A stretch of 64,000 nt of DNA. Origin: an uncultured Prevotellaceae bacterium. GTDB lineage: Bacteria; Bacteroidota; Bacteroidia; Bacteroidales; Muribaculaceae. A program made the position numbers and the translations under genes. Below are positions 24,094-33,141 of the stretch, piece by piece. The notes beneath the pieces are model-generated. The model did no database searches. It was not told the DNA's origin and saw only the letters and a list, made by a program, of their open reading frames with translations. Each line of letters opens with the position of its first letter. The first letter of the stretch is position 1. The stretch lies in the NCBI GenBank assembly GCA_900317325.1, contig ONGE01000020.1, forward strand, positions 62,001 through 126,000. Direction: 5' to 3'.

Positions 24094-27000
24094 ATGAAGA
24101 AGTACAAACTCATCAACAACACGCTGGGATGGCTCATCTTTGTGGTGGCCGCTGCCACCTACCTGCTCACCATCGAGCCCACCGCCAGCTTCTGGGACTG
24201 CCCAGAGTTCATTGCACAAGGTTTTAAGACTGAAATCGGACACCCGCCCGGCAACCCCATCTTCATTCTTGCCGCCAATTTCGCCAGCAAGTTTGCCGGC
24301 GGTGACGTCATGGCTGTGGCCAAGTGTGTCAACGCCATGTCGGCCATCTTCAGTGCACTCACCATACTCCTGCTCTTCTGGTCCATCACTCACCTGGTCA
24401 AGAGACTCGTCGTCAAGGACGGACAGGAGGACAACATGACGCTCGCCCAGTACCTCGTGGTCATGGGCAGCGGTATCTGCGGTGCGCTGGCCTACACCTG
24501 GAGCGACACCTTCTGGTACAGCGCCGTCGAGGCCGAGGTTTATGCATTCTCCTCGTTCTGCACGGCACTCGTGTTCTGGCTCATCCTCAAGTGGGAAAAC
24601 AGGGCCGACGAACCCGCCAGCGACCGGTGGATCATCCTCATCGCCTATGTGCTCGGCGTTTCGCTGGGTGTGCACCTGCTCAACCTGCTGTGCATCCCCG
24701 CCATCGCGCTCATTTTCTACTACAGGCAGTGCCAGTCCAGGGGTAAGGACTCCACCCTCAAGGGGTCGCTCATCACCCTGCTGCTCTCCTTCGTCATCGT
24801 GGGCGCCATCCTGTACGGACTCGAGCCCGGATTCGTAGAGATGGGACAGAAGTTCGATCTGTTCTTCGTCAACACGCTCGGCATGTCGTTCAACTCGGGT
24901 GTGCTCTTCTATGCCATTCTGCTCATCGCAGTCATCGCATGGGCGCTTTGGGAGCTCTACACTCGCAAGAACAACACCAGAATCAAGGTGTCGTTCGCAC
25001 TGGCCATTCTGCTGTCAGGCATGCTGCTCTTCGGTGAAAGCATGCTCATTCCTCTCGTGCTTTTCATTGCCCTGTGTGTTTACCTGTTCAAGTTCTGCAA
25101 GAACATCCCCGTTCGCGTGTTCACCAACATCGTGTCATGCATTCTGGTGATCTTCATCGGCTTCAGCTGCTATGCGCTGATTCTTATCCGCAGCTCGCAG
25201 AATACGCCGCTCGACGAGAACTCGCCCAACAACACCTTTGCACTGGCCAAGTACCTCAGCCGTGAGCAGTACGGTGAGACGCCGCTGCTCTACGGACGCA
25301 CCCTGTACAGCGACATCATGTATCAGGAGACCAATTCAGGAACGATGCAGCCCGCCGTCAAGATCGGCCCGATGCAGTATGCTCCCGAGGTGAAGGCCAA
25401 TCCTGACCAGCCCGACCACTACAAGGAACTGGGTCCCAAGAAGACCTACCGTTACAGCCCCGAGCAGAACATGCTCTTCCCGCGCATCCACGATGACAAG
25501 CATGCCCAGGAATACATCGACTGGCTGGGAATGCAAGGCACCGAGGTACAGGCAACCACCCGCTTGGACGCTAACGGCAAGCCTGACGGCTTTGAGAGCA
25601 AAATCAAGCCCACCATGATGGAGAACCTGCGCTTCTTCGTGGACTATCAGCTCAACTATATGTACTGGCGCTACTTCATGTGGAACTTCGCCGGTCGCCA
25701 GAACGACCTCCAGGGCATGGGCGAAATCACCCACGGCAACTGGATCACGGGTTATTCGTTCATCGACAATCCCAGACTCGGTGACCAGAGCCTCCTGCCC
25801 GACGACATGGGTAAGGGCAACAAGGGACACAATGTCTTCTATCTGTTCCCCCTGCTCATGGGTATCATCGGACTGCTGTGGCAAGCCTACAGGGGGCGCC
25901 GCGGCATCGAGCAGTTCTGGGTCATCTTCTTCCTCTTCTTCATGACGGGTATCGCCATCGTGCTCTACCTGAACCAGACGCCCAGCCAGCCCCGTGAGCG
26001 TGACTACGCCTACGCCGGCTCGTTCTATGCCTACAGCATCTGGATCGGTATGGGAGTCGCCGGACTCTGGAGCCTCGTGATGTGGGCCATCCGCAAGGCT
26101 GGCAAGAAGCAAGCCAAGGGCGAAGCTGCCGCCGTTGCCGACAACGGTAATCGCGGCGGTGTTGCCACCGCAGTGGCCGCTGTTGCCGCCATCATCGGCA
26201 TCCTCGTGCCCCTGCAGATGGTCAGCCAGACGTGGGACGACCACGACCGCAGCGGACGAACAGCAGCCCGCGACTTCGGCCGCAACTACCTCTCGAGCGT
26301 AGCGCCCAACGGTGTGATCTTCTGCAACGGTGATAACGACACCTTCCCCCTGTGGTACCTGCAGGAGGTAGAGGGTTATCGTACCGACGTGCGCGCCGTC
26401 AACCTGAGCTATCTCGCCACCGACTGGTACATCAGCCAGATGCAGCGTGCCGCTTACGAGTCGGCTCCACTGCCCATGCAGGCCGACAAGGACACCTACG
26501 CCTACGACCAGCGCCAGTTCTGCTACTTCATTCAGCCCGATATGACTCCTGTCGAGGCCCTCAAGTCTCTGGAGCACATCTACAGCTCTGAAAGCAAGAA
26601 CACCATGTACGACATCAACGAGATCCGTTATCCCAAGGTTTACATTCCTGTTGATCCCGACCAGGCCATCAAGGCCGGCGTCGTGCGCGAGGATTCTCGA
26701 GACAAGATCCAGACCTCGATCAACCTCGACCTGCAGCGCCAGGGTGCAGGCATGACCGCCAGCCAGCTGATGTCGTTCGACATCATCGCCAGCAGCATCG
26801 CTCAAGGTTGGAACCGTCCTTGCTACTTCGCCATGACCGTGCCCAGCAGCTATTACCTGGGTCTTGATCCTTATCTGCGTCTCACCGGTCTTGCCTATCA
26901 GGTGACTCCCATTGTCACAGATCCTCAGGGCGGCAACCTCGGCGTATCGACCGACATCATGTATGACAACGTGGTGAACAAGTTCCTGTGGGGCGGTCTG

Positions 27001-27663
27001 GACACTGCCGAGCCCGGCTCGCTCTATCTCGACGAGACCATCTGCCGCATGGTGACCACGATGCGCAGCGCCCTGCTTGACCTGGTTAACGGCCTGACTC
27101 AGGAAGGCGTCCTCGCCCAGGATGGCCAGAAGACCATTCCCGCCGGCATGACCCAGGAGGCCTATGTGGCCGACCGCTTCAAGAAAGCCCGCCACATCCT
27201 TGACCTGATGATGGAGAAGCTGCCCCTCAAGGCCTGCCCGTTCACGGTGCAGATGGGTCAGCAGGTAGCGCGCGCTTACTGCAACTTGGGCAAGGTCAGC
27301 GGTGACGAGACCAGCACCCAGAAGGGTGTCCAGATCCTGGAGGACGAAATCATGCGTTATGCCGCTTACCTGAGGTTCTATCAGTCACTCAACCCGTCAC
27401 AGTACGAGCGTCTGACGAGAATCGACAAGATCATCGACCAGCAGTACATGCTTGACTTGCTTGGTGACTACGGCCAGCAATGCGGTGACGAGAAATATGA
27501 GGCGATTGCCAAGAAGCTTGTCGCTGCCGGCGTGAACATGGACCGTCTGCAGTCCTATCAGAAGGCCTACGAACAGGCCATGATGAGGCAGATGCAAGCC
27601 CAACAAGCTGCCGCTGACGAGGGTGAACCCTCGGTCGACCTGGAGGGTGTGCTGGGTAATTGA
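24094..27663 (+). CDS. DUF2723 (GT117/TMEM260-like) multi-pass membrane glycosyltransferase
   Basis: A 1189-residue membrane protein with about a dozen hydrophobic segments in the first 700 residues and a soluble C-terminal half. The N-terminus (NTLGWLIFVVAAATYLLTIEPTASFWDCPEFIAQ) has the conserved WDCPEF acidic motif; GHPPGNPIF and NQTPSQPRERDYAYAGSFYA are also typical of DUF2723 (PF11028). The family is assigned to CAZy GT117 and its human homologue TMEM260 is a protein O-mannosyltransferase. A role in protein or envelope glycosylation here is inference. The polysaccharide deacetylase starts 26 bp downstream, implying an operon. The C-terminal tail is Ala/Gln-rich. Confidence 0.9.
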   Translation: MKKYKLINNTLGWLIFVVAAATYLLTIEPTASFWDCPEFIAQGFKTEIGHPPGNPIFILAANFASKFAGGDVMAVAKCVNAMSAIFSALTILLLFWSITHLVKRLVVKDGQEDNMTLAQYLVVMGSGICGALAYTWSDTFWYSAVEAEVYAFSSFCTALVFWLILKWENRADEPASDRWIILIAYVLGVSLGVHLLNLLCIPAIALIFYYRQCQSRGKDSTLKGSLITLLLSFVIVGAILYGLEPGFVEMGQKFDLFFVNTLGMSFNSGVLFYAILLIAVIAWALWELYTRKNNTRIKVSFALAILLSGMLLFGESMLIPLVLFIALCVYLFKFCKNIPVRVFTNIVSCILVIFIGFSCYALILIRSSQNTPLDENSPNNTFALAKYLSREQYGETPLLYGRTLYSDIMYQETNSGTMQPAVKIGPMQYAPEVKANPDQPDHYKELGPKKTYRYSPEQNMLFPRIHDDKHAQEYIDWLGMQGTEVQATTRLDANGKPDGFESKIKPTMMENLRFFVDYQLNYMYWRYFMWNFAGRQNDLQGMGEITHGNWITGYSFIDNPRLGDQSLLPDDMGKGNKGHNVFYLFPLLMGIIGLLWQAYRGRRGIEQFWVIFFLFFMTGIAIVLYLNQTPSQPRERDYAYAGSFYAYSIWIGMGVAGLWSLVMWAIRKAGKKQAKGEAAAVADNGNRGGVATAVAAVAAIIGILVPLQMVSQTWDDHDRSGRTAARDFGRNYLSSVAPNGVIFCNGDNDTFPLWYLQEVEGYRTDVRAVNLSYLATDWYISQMQRAAYESAPLPMQADKDTYAYDQRQFCYFIQPDMTPVEALKSLEHIYSSESKNTMYDINEIRYPKVYIPVDPDQAIKAGVVREDSRDKIQTSINLDLQRQGAGMTASQLMSFDIIASSIAQGWNRPCYFAMTVPSSYYLGLDPYLRLTGLAYQVTPIVTDPQGGNLGVSTDIMYDNVVNKFLWGGLDTAEPGSLYLDETICRMVTTMRSALLDLVNGLTQEGVLAQDGQKTIPAGMTQEAYVADRFKKARHILDLMMEKLPLKACPFTVQMGQQVARAYCNLGKVSGDETSTQKGVQILEDEIMRYAAYLRFYQSLNPSQYERLTRIDKIIDQQYMLDLLGDYGQQCGDEKYEAIAKKLVAAGVNMDRLQSYQKAYEQAMMRQMQAQQAAADEGEPSVDLEGVLGN

Positions 27664-27689
27664 GGTTCAACCAAACAGGATAGACTATC

Positions 27690-28307
27690 GTGTTAGTTGA
27701 ACGTCCGCCCCTCATCTATCGAATGATATTCCCTGAGACCGTGTGGCGCATACACAAGCGCGACCACACGGTCTATTTGACCTTTGACGACGGGCCCATA
27801 CCCGAGGTCACCCCGTGGGTGCTCGACACGCTGGACCGCTATGGCATCAAGGCCACCTTCTTCATGGTCGGCGAGAACGTCGAACGCCATCCCGAACTGC
27901 TCGAGGAAGTGCGCCGCCGCGGCCACTCGGTGGGCAACCACACGATGAGCCATCTGCAAGGGGCCCACGTGGGCACCAAGCACTACCTGCACAACGTTTT
28001 CCGAGCCAACGAGCTGATAGGCAGCACACTGTTCCGCCCACCCCATGGTCTCTTGCGTTGGGGACAGTCCAAGGTCCTGAGGTCACGGTTTGCTATCATC
28101 ATGTATGACCTGGTGACGCGTGACTACAGCCGCAAACTCACCGGTGAACAGGTGCTCAACAACGTCAAGCGGTATGCCCGCAACGGATCCATCATTGTTT
28201 TCCACGACTCGCTCAAGGCCGAGAAAAACATGAAATATGCCTTGCCTCGCGCCATCGAGTGGCTGCAAAGCCAAGGTTATCGATTCGATGCCATTCCCGA
28301 AAGTTGA
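27690..28307 (+). CDS. Polysaccharide deacetylase (NodB/CE4 family)
   Basis: A 205-residue CE4-family metal-dependent deacetylase acting on N- or O-acetylated polysaccharides. The NodB motifs are visible in order: TFDDGP (about 30-35, catalytic Asp and metal Asp), HSVGNHTMSH (two metal His), RPPHG, and IIVFHDS near the end. There is no signal peptide or membrane anchor, so its location is uncertain. GTG 27690 gives MLVERPPLIYRMIFP, which I judge a plausible natural N-terminus; no in-frame ATG precedes the catalytic motif closely enough. The gene lies 26 bp after the DUF2723 gene and overlaps queG by 20 bp. Confidence 0.88.
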   Translation: MLVERPPLIYRMIFPETVWRIHKRDHTVYLTFDDGPIPEVTPWVLDTLDRYGIKATFFMVGENVERHPELLEEVRRRGHSVGNHTMSHLQGAHVGTKHYLHNVFRANELIGSTLFRPPHGLLRWGQSKVLRSRFAIIMYDLVTRDYSRKLTGEQVLNNVKRYARNGSIIVFHDSLKAEKNMKYALPRAIEWLQSQGYRFDAIPES

Positions 28308-29232
28308 CATATCATCATCCATCAAATCCCAGGCCCGGTGCCTGGGATTTGACGCATGTGGCTTTGCGGCGGCAACTCCTGTCGAGGATGAGGCCGTGAA
28401 GCGCTATGACCGCTGGCTCGAACAGGGCCACAACGGTTGCATGCAGTGGGCCGAGAACCACCGCGACCTGCGACGTGACCCGTCGTTGCTGCTCGAGGGA
28501 GCACAGACGGTCATCTCGCTGGCGATGAACTATTACCCACAACGATTCCAGCCGCCACAAGCGTTACGCGTCGCCTACTACGCCTATGGCCGCGACTACC
28601 ACGAGGTCCTGCGTGAAAAGATGACAGAATTGGCCCGTTTCATCGAACAAATCACCGGTTGTGTCACCCGTCCGTGCGTCGATTCGGCCCCTGTCCGCGA
28701 ACGCTATTGGGCACAGCAGGCCGGCATCGGTTTCATCGGGCGCAACAACTGCCTCATCATTCCCGGCAAGGGCTCTTTCTACTTTCTTGGTGAAATTCTC
28801 ACTACCGCACGTCTCACGCCCGATGAGCCGTGCACGATGACCTGCGGCGACTGCAACAAGTGTGTAGAGGCCTGTCCATCAGGCGCATTGGCCGTCGATG
28901 GAGCCGCCAACTGCACCCGCTGCCTCTCGTGCCTGCTCATCGAGAACCACGACCTGGAACTGCCCGAGTGGGTGGGCCATGTGATGGGCAATAGGGTTGT
29001 GGGCTGCGACGAGTGCCAGCTGTGCTGCCCTCACAATGCCCGTGCGACGGCAACAGCTGTCGAAGATTTTTCACCCACCGATGCCGTGTTGACACTCACC
29101 CGCGAGCGCATCAATGCCATGACTGCAGGCGATTTCAAGCGCACATTCGCACACAGCGCCATTGCCCGTGTCAGAAGCAAGGGCTTGCGCCGCAATGCCA
29201 ACCTCACACAGCCTGAAAAAACAGAAGAATAA
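28288..29232 (+). CDS. queG: Epoxyqueuosine reductase QueG
   Basis: QueG catalyses the last step of queuosine synthesis, reducing epoxyqueuosine in tRNA using cobalamin and two 4Fe-4S clusters. The 314-residue protein has the cluster-binding Cys runs CTMTCGDCNKCVEACPSGAL (about 188-207) and CTRCLSCL...CDECQLCCPHN. The catalytic region VDSAPVRERYWAQQAGIGFIG is typical. ATG 28288 (MPFPKVDISSSIKSQARCLG) is preferred over an upstream ATG at 28237 because the latter lies deep inside the deacetylase gene. The chosen start overlaps the deacetylase by 20 bp, suggesting coupling. Confidence 0.94.
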   Translation: MPFPKVDISSSIKSQARCLGFDACGFAAATPVEDEAVKRYDRWLEQGHNGCMQWAENHRDLRRDPSLLLEGAQTVISLAMNYYPQRFQPPQALRVAYYAYGRDYHEVLREKMTELARFIEQITGCVTRPCVDSAPVRERYWAQQAGIGFIGRNNCLIIPGKGSFYFLGEILTTARLTPDEPCTMTCGDCNKCVEACPSGALAVDGAANCTRCLSCLLIENHDLELPEWVGHVMGNRVVGCDECQLCCPHNARATATAVEDFSPTDAVLTLTRERINAMTAGDFKRTFAHSAIARVRSKGLRRNANLTQPEKTEE

Positions 29233-29279
29233 AAAATTGTCCTAAGTTTCTAGCCTGATGATGGACGTCCTGCCGCGGT

Positions 29280-30038
29280 TTACTGGTAATCGCGGATGCG
29301 CACATCGATGCCGCTGCCCTCAAGCAACTTCACCACCTGCTGGATGTCGGTCTCGCCGTAGTGGTAGGGGAACAGCACGGTGGGATTGAACATCTTGGCG
29401 GCACGGGCACACTGCTCGGGCGTCATCGTGTAGGGCAGGTTGCAGGGCAGCAGGGCCACGTCAATGTCCTTCAAAGCGGCCATCTCGGGAATGTCCTCGG
29501 TGTCGCCGGCGATATAGATGCGCATACCCTCGATGGTCAGCACAAAGCCGTTGTCACGTCCCTTGGGATGAAATTTCAGCTTCTCGGGCGAATTGTTGTA
29601 GGCGGGAACAGCGTCAACGGTCCAGCCTTCGCTCAGGGTGCGGCTGTCGCCGTTGGCCATCACCTCGCCTTTGCCACCCAGTATCTCGTGGCAGCGGGCA
29701 TTGGTGATGAGCACGGTGCCCTGCTTGGTCAACTGGTTGATAGCCACCGAATCCAGGTGGTCAAAATGCTCGTGAGTCACCAGGATGTAGTCGGCCTGGG
29801 GTAGGGTGGAGTAGTCGGTCACCGGCTTTACCGCTGTGGTCACGGGATCGACATAAATCCACTTCTCGCCCACCTGCATCCTGAGGCTGCCGTGCTTGAT
29901 GCAGTACATCTTCACTGTCGTGCCGCCCTCGGTCTTGAACACGTCACAACCCTGCTCAACGTTCTCTCCGTTTTGCGCCGTGCAGCTGCACATGGCGCCA
30001 ACAATCATCATAGCCATAATCAATAATTTCGTTTTCAT
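29280..30038 (-). CDS. Metallo-beta-lactamase-fold hydrolase lipoprotein
   Basis: A 252-residue MBL-fold metal-dependent hydrolase resembling the UlaG/YtkL-type group. The start at 30038 (MKTKLLIMAMMIVGAMCSCTAQ) gives a lipoprotein signal with Cys near residue 19, so the enzyme is probably envelope-anchored; the longer frame to 30116 adds no plausible N-terminus and covers the promoter. The metal motif THEHFDHLD (HxHxDH) is clear, with further ligands in IAGDTED and FPYHYGE. The substrate is unknown. It is convergent with queG, 47 bp apart, and has its own -7 box at 30063. Confidence 0.88.
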   Translation of the reverse strand: MKTKLLIMAMMIVGAMCSCTAQNGENVEQGCDVFKTEGGTTVKMYCIKHGSLRMQVGEKWIYVDPVTTAVKPVTDYSTLPQADYILVTHEHFDHLDSVAINQLTKQGTVLITNARCHEILGGKGEVMANGDSRTLSEGWTVDAVPAYNNSPEKLKFHPKGRDNGFVLTIEGMRIYIAGDTEDIPEMAALKDIDVALLPCNLPYTMTPEQCARAAKMFNPTVLFPYHYGETDIQQVVKLLEGSGIDVRIRDYQ

Positions 30039-30062
30039 CGTCACATGAGTGTTTAGTTTGCC

Positions 30063-30070
30063 CAAAGATA
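30063..30070 (-). promoter_or_regulatory. Candidate -7 box for the MBL-fold gene
   Basis: TATCTTTG on the minus strand, an exact TAnnTTTG match; the leader to ATG 30038 would be about 20 nt. A TTTG lies 24 nt further upstream. Confidence 0.5.
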
Positions 30071-30175
30071 TACAAATCCATCCATACGAGTGCTCAAAAA
30101 CACGATATTTCATCATTTTTATGCCTCAATCCTAAGTTATCTACTAAAACTAATGGTTTTTTCAGGAATTATTAC

Positions 30176-30183
30176 TACTTTTG
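30176..30183 (+). promoter_or_regulatory. Candidate -7 box for nucleoside kinase gene
   Basis: TACTTTTG matches TAnnTTTG exactly, 30 bp before ATG 30214. No clear -33 box. Confidence 0.5.
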
Positions 30184-30213
30184 CAACTCATAAACCCATA
30201 AGCGCTGTCTTTT

Positions 30214-31899
30214 ATGAGAAAGTATGACGAACTCAAGGTGTTCTGCAAGAATACCAACGAGTATCTGAGCATAGATGGCGGTGAAACTCTCATCGACCTG
30301 TATGACACTGTTAAGGACCGTCTGGGCCTGCAGGGTGATGCCGTGTGTGTGTTAGTAAACAACAAGGTCGAAGACTTGCATTACCCCGTTTTTTCTCCCA
30401 AACACATCGAGTTTATTGACATCACCAACAATGCCGGGTATCGCGTGATGACGCGCTCGCTGTGCATGGTCCTTTACAAGGCGCTCAACGACCTCTATCC
30501 CGGTAAGCGCCTGTGCATCCAGCACAGCATCAGCAACGGCCATTATTGTCAAATCAAGCACGAGGAGGATTTCCTCTCGGCCGAAGTCATCACCCAGCTC
30601 AAGCAGCGCATGACCGAGATTATCGAGGCCGACCTGCCCTTCAAGCGTCGTGAACGATTGACGACCGACGTCATCGAGATGTTCCGCAAGCAGGGCCTCA
30701 AGGACAAAGTGCGCCTGCTCGAAGGCTTCAACCAGCTCTATACCGTCTATTATAAGCTTGATGACATCTGCGACAGCTTCTTCGGGCCGCTGGTGCCTTC
30801 AACGGGTATGCTCAAGGTGTTTGACCTCGTCCCCTACGAGCGCGGTATGCTCTTGCTGGGTCCTGACCGCAAGCAACTTGACCAGGTCATCAGCTGGGAA
30901 CCGCAACCCAAGCTGTTCCAAGCTTTTACCGACTACATCAACTTCAACAAGATCATCCGATTAGGCGACGTGGGCGAGCTCAACCGGGCCATCAGAGCCG
31001 GTTATGCACCCCTGCTCATCAACGTCGTGGAGGCGCTTCACAACAAGCACTTCATCCAAATAGCCGACGAAATCACTCGGCGCTACCACGCTGGTGGCGC
31101 CCGCGTGGTACTCATCGCCGGACCGTCGTCGAGCGGCAAGACCACATCGTCCAAGCGTTTGGCCATCCAGCTGATCACCAACTGCATCGTGCCTAAGGTC
31201 ATCGAGCTCGACAACTACTTCATCAACCGCGAGCGCACCCCGCGCGACGAGAGCGGCGACTATGACTACGAGTCGCTCTATGCCCTTGACCTTGAGCAGT
31301 TCAACAAGGACGTGACCGACCTGCTCGCCGGCAAAGAGGTCGCCATACCAACCTATAACTTCAAGAAGGGCGAGCGCGAGTACTTGGGCAACAAGCTCAA
31401 GCTCGAGGATGGTGACATCCTGCTCATGGAAGGCATCCATGGCCTGAATCCCGAGCTCACGCGCCTCATCCCCGAGGAGCAGAAGTTCCGCCTCTTCGTG
31501 TCGGCCCTCACTACATTGAGCATCGACGACCACAACTGGATAGGCACCTACGACAACCGCTTGCTGCGCCGCATCATCCGCGACCACAAGTACCGCGGTG
31601 CCAGTGCCTTGGACACCATCAAGCGATGGCCCAGCGTGCGTCGCGGCGAGGACAAGTGGATCATGCCGTTCCACGAGAATGCCGACGCCATGTTCAACTC
31701 GTCACTGCTGTTCGAGCTGTCGGTGATGCGGAACTACGCGTTGCCCATCCTGCAGCAGGTGCCCATCAATACGCCTGAGTATGCCGAGGCGGACCGACTG
31801 ATAAAATTCCTGAATTATTTTGAGCCGCTGGACGAGAAAGACATTCCCAGCACGAGTTTGCTGCGCGAATTTCTGGGAGGCAGCAGCTTCCACTACTAG
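30214..31899 (+). CDS. Nucleoside (uridine) kinase with N-terminal TGS-like and ThrRS-like domains
   Basis: A 561-residue protein combining a TGS-like domain (about 5-60), a threonyl-tRNA synthetase second-additional-domain-like region (about 65-230; IQHSISNGHYCQI) and a uridine-kinase-type P-loop kinase (about 285-500). The Walker A motif is IAGPSSSGKTTSSK near residue 303, followed by VIELDNYFINRERTPRD and LLMEGIHGLNPEL. The architecture resembles the Thermotoga TM0751-type kinases. It probably phosphorylates a nucleoside; the purpose of the tRNA-synthetase-like parts is unknown. A shorter paralogue follows at 31994, with a strong hairpin between them at 31916-31954. Confidence 0.9.
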   Translation: MRKYDELKVFCKNTNEYLSIDGGETLIDLYDTVKDRLGLQGDAVCVLVNNKVEDLHYPVFSPKHIEFIDITNNAGYRVMTRSLCMVLYKALNDLYPGKRLCIQHSISNGHYCQIKHEEDFLSAEVITQLKQRMTEIIEADLPFKRRERLTTDVIEMFRKQGLKDKVRLLEGFNQLYTVYYKLDDICDSFFGPLVPSTGMLKVFDLVPYERGMLLLGPDRKQLDQVISWEPQPKLFQAFTDYINFNKIIRLGDVGELNRAIRAGYAPLLINVVEALHNKHFIQIADEITRRYHAGGARVVLIAGPSSSGKTTSSKRLAIQLITNCIVPKVIELDNYFINRERTPRDESGDYDYESLYALDLEQFNKDVTDLLAGKEVAIPTYNFKKGEREYLGNKLKLEDGDILLMEGIHGLNPELTRLIPEEQKFRLFVSALTTLSIDDHNWIGTYDNRLLRRIIRDHKYRGASALDTIKRWPSVRRGEDKWIMPFHENADAMFNSSLLFELSVMRNYALPILQQVPINTPEYAEADRLIKFLNYFEPLDEKDIPSTSLLREFLGGSSFHY

Positions 31900-31915
31900 C
31901 GAGACTTTGTGGGCC

Positions 31916-31954
31916 TTATTGCGAACTGCAATAGGGCCCACAAACTTTAATATT
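31916..31954 (+). terminator. Terminator-like hairpin between the two kinase genes
   Basis: Seventeen-base arms (TTTGTGGGCCTTATTGC pairing with 31938-31954, one G-U pair) around a 5-nt loop, 17 bp after the first kinase stop. The T-tract is short and broken, so read-through into the second kinase is possible. Confidence 0.7.
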
Positions 31955-31993
31955 TGACTTCAAAATCAATAACATACAAACTGTTTATACCTA

Positions 31994-33037
31994 ATGATTG
32001 ACATTACAGCAAGTGCCAACGGGCAGCAGCAAGAAAGTGAAAGCCGCTTATCTCTAGAGGAATTTTGCGGTAACATCAGGCGTCTGGAGTCGCAGGGGCG
32101 TGATGGCATCGCACTGTTCAACGAAGCGATTTCGCATGGTATGGCACCCGACCTCATTGCCGAGGACGAGGTGCAGCACAGCCGTCGGTTGGAACGCATT
32201 ACCACCGAAATCACGCGACGCTTTCGCACCGAAGGGCTGCGCATCGTGCTTGTCGCCGGGCCGTCGTGCTCGGGCAAGACCACGACTTCGCGCTTCCTCA
32301 ACCACATGCTGCGCGACAATGGCATCCAACCCTGTGTGGTCTCACTTGATAACTATTTTCTCAACCTGGATCAACGACCCCTCGACCCCAACGGCAATAT
32401 CGATTACGAGTCTTTCTACGGACTGGACCTCAAGCAGTTGAGCCGTGACGTCTCCAGTCTGCTGGCAGGCGACCAGGTGTCAATGCCCACCTATGACTAC
32501 GTGCTCGGGCAACGCACCTACCGTGGAAACACGCTCAAACTCGAGAACAACAGCCTCCTCTTCCTCGAGGGTCTGCACGCCCTCAACCCGTTGCTCATAC
32601 CCAACATCGAGGATGACTTGAAATTCCGCCTCTTTATCACGGCACAAGCCACCATCTACTACGGCGAGAAAATGGGCCTCGACGAACACGACAACCGCTT
32701 GCTGCGTCGCATCTATCGCGACTATAACAGCCGCGGAGCCAGCGCGTTGCAGACACTGCAGTGGTGGCCCGGCGTGCTGCGTGGCGAGAACCTGTGGATT
32801 CTCCCGTTTGCCAGTCATGCCGATGCCTGGTTCAACACATCGATGGTATTTGAATTCTCGGCAATCAAGTCCCGCGTTGCCCAATTATTGAAAGAGGTTC
32901 CCGAGAGTGAACCCGTCGAGTACCGCATCGCACAGCGCCTGTCGGCCATCCTCGACCGCATCGCTCCGCTCTCCAAGGAAGACTTCGCCGCCATCGCTCC
33001 CAAGCGCCAATTCCTCCTCAGCAACGAGGGAAAATAA
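31994..33037 (+). CDS. Uridine-kinase-like P-loop kinase, short paralogue
   Basis: A 347-residue protein that matches the kinase part of the upstream 561-residue protein but lacks the TGS and ThrRS-like domains. Walker A is VAGPSCSGKTTTSR near residue 87; VSLDNYFLNLDQRPLDPNG, LLFLEGLHALNPLL and DNRLLRRIYRDYNSRGASALQTL align closely with the paralogue. A short N-terminal region (1-70) is not recognised. It is probably a nucleoside kinase with different specificity. It lies 94 bp after its paralogue. It is convergent with obgE, the two sharing a bidirectional terminator at 33114. Confidence 0.88.
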   Translation: MIDITASANGQQQESESRLSLEEFCGNIRRLESQGRDGIALFNEAISHGMAPDLIAEDEVQHSRRLERITTEITRRFRTEGLRIVLVAGPSCSGKTTTSRFLNHMLRDNGIQPCVVSLDNYFLNLDQRPLDPNGNIDYESFYGLDLKQLSRDVSSLLAGDQVSMPTYDYVLGQRTYRGNTLKLENNSLLFLEGLHALNPLLIPNIEDDLKFRLFITAQATIYYGEKMGLDEHDNRLLRRIYRDYNSRGASALQTLQWWPGVLRGENLWILPFASHADAWFNTSMVFEFSAIKSRVAQLLKEVPESEPVEYRIAQRLSAILDRIAPLSKEDFAAIAPKRQFLLSNEGK

Positions 33038-33113
33038 AGCCGGCGTCTCGCGCCTCATCTATCTGGTATTTCCAGAGCATCTAGATTATCTAGAGATTCT
33101 AGAAAATAATAAC

Positions 33114-33141
33114 AAAAAAAGCGGCATTTTGCCGCTTTTTC
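33114..33141. terminator. Bidirectional terminator between kinase and obgE
   Basis: A7 precedes and T5 follows a perfect GCGGCA/TGCCGC stem with a 3-nt loop, serving both convergent genes. Several TCTAGA-type short palindromes precede it (33080-33105). Confidence 0.85.

Noticed and set aside
25336-27195. Long minus-strand open frame (619 codons) opposite the DUF2723 gene
   Set aside because: Its translation is His/Val/Gly-rich without domains, and the plus strand encodes a clear family protein; it is an antisense shadow of GC-biased codons.
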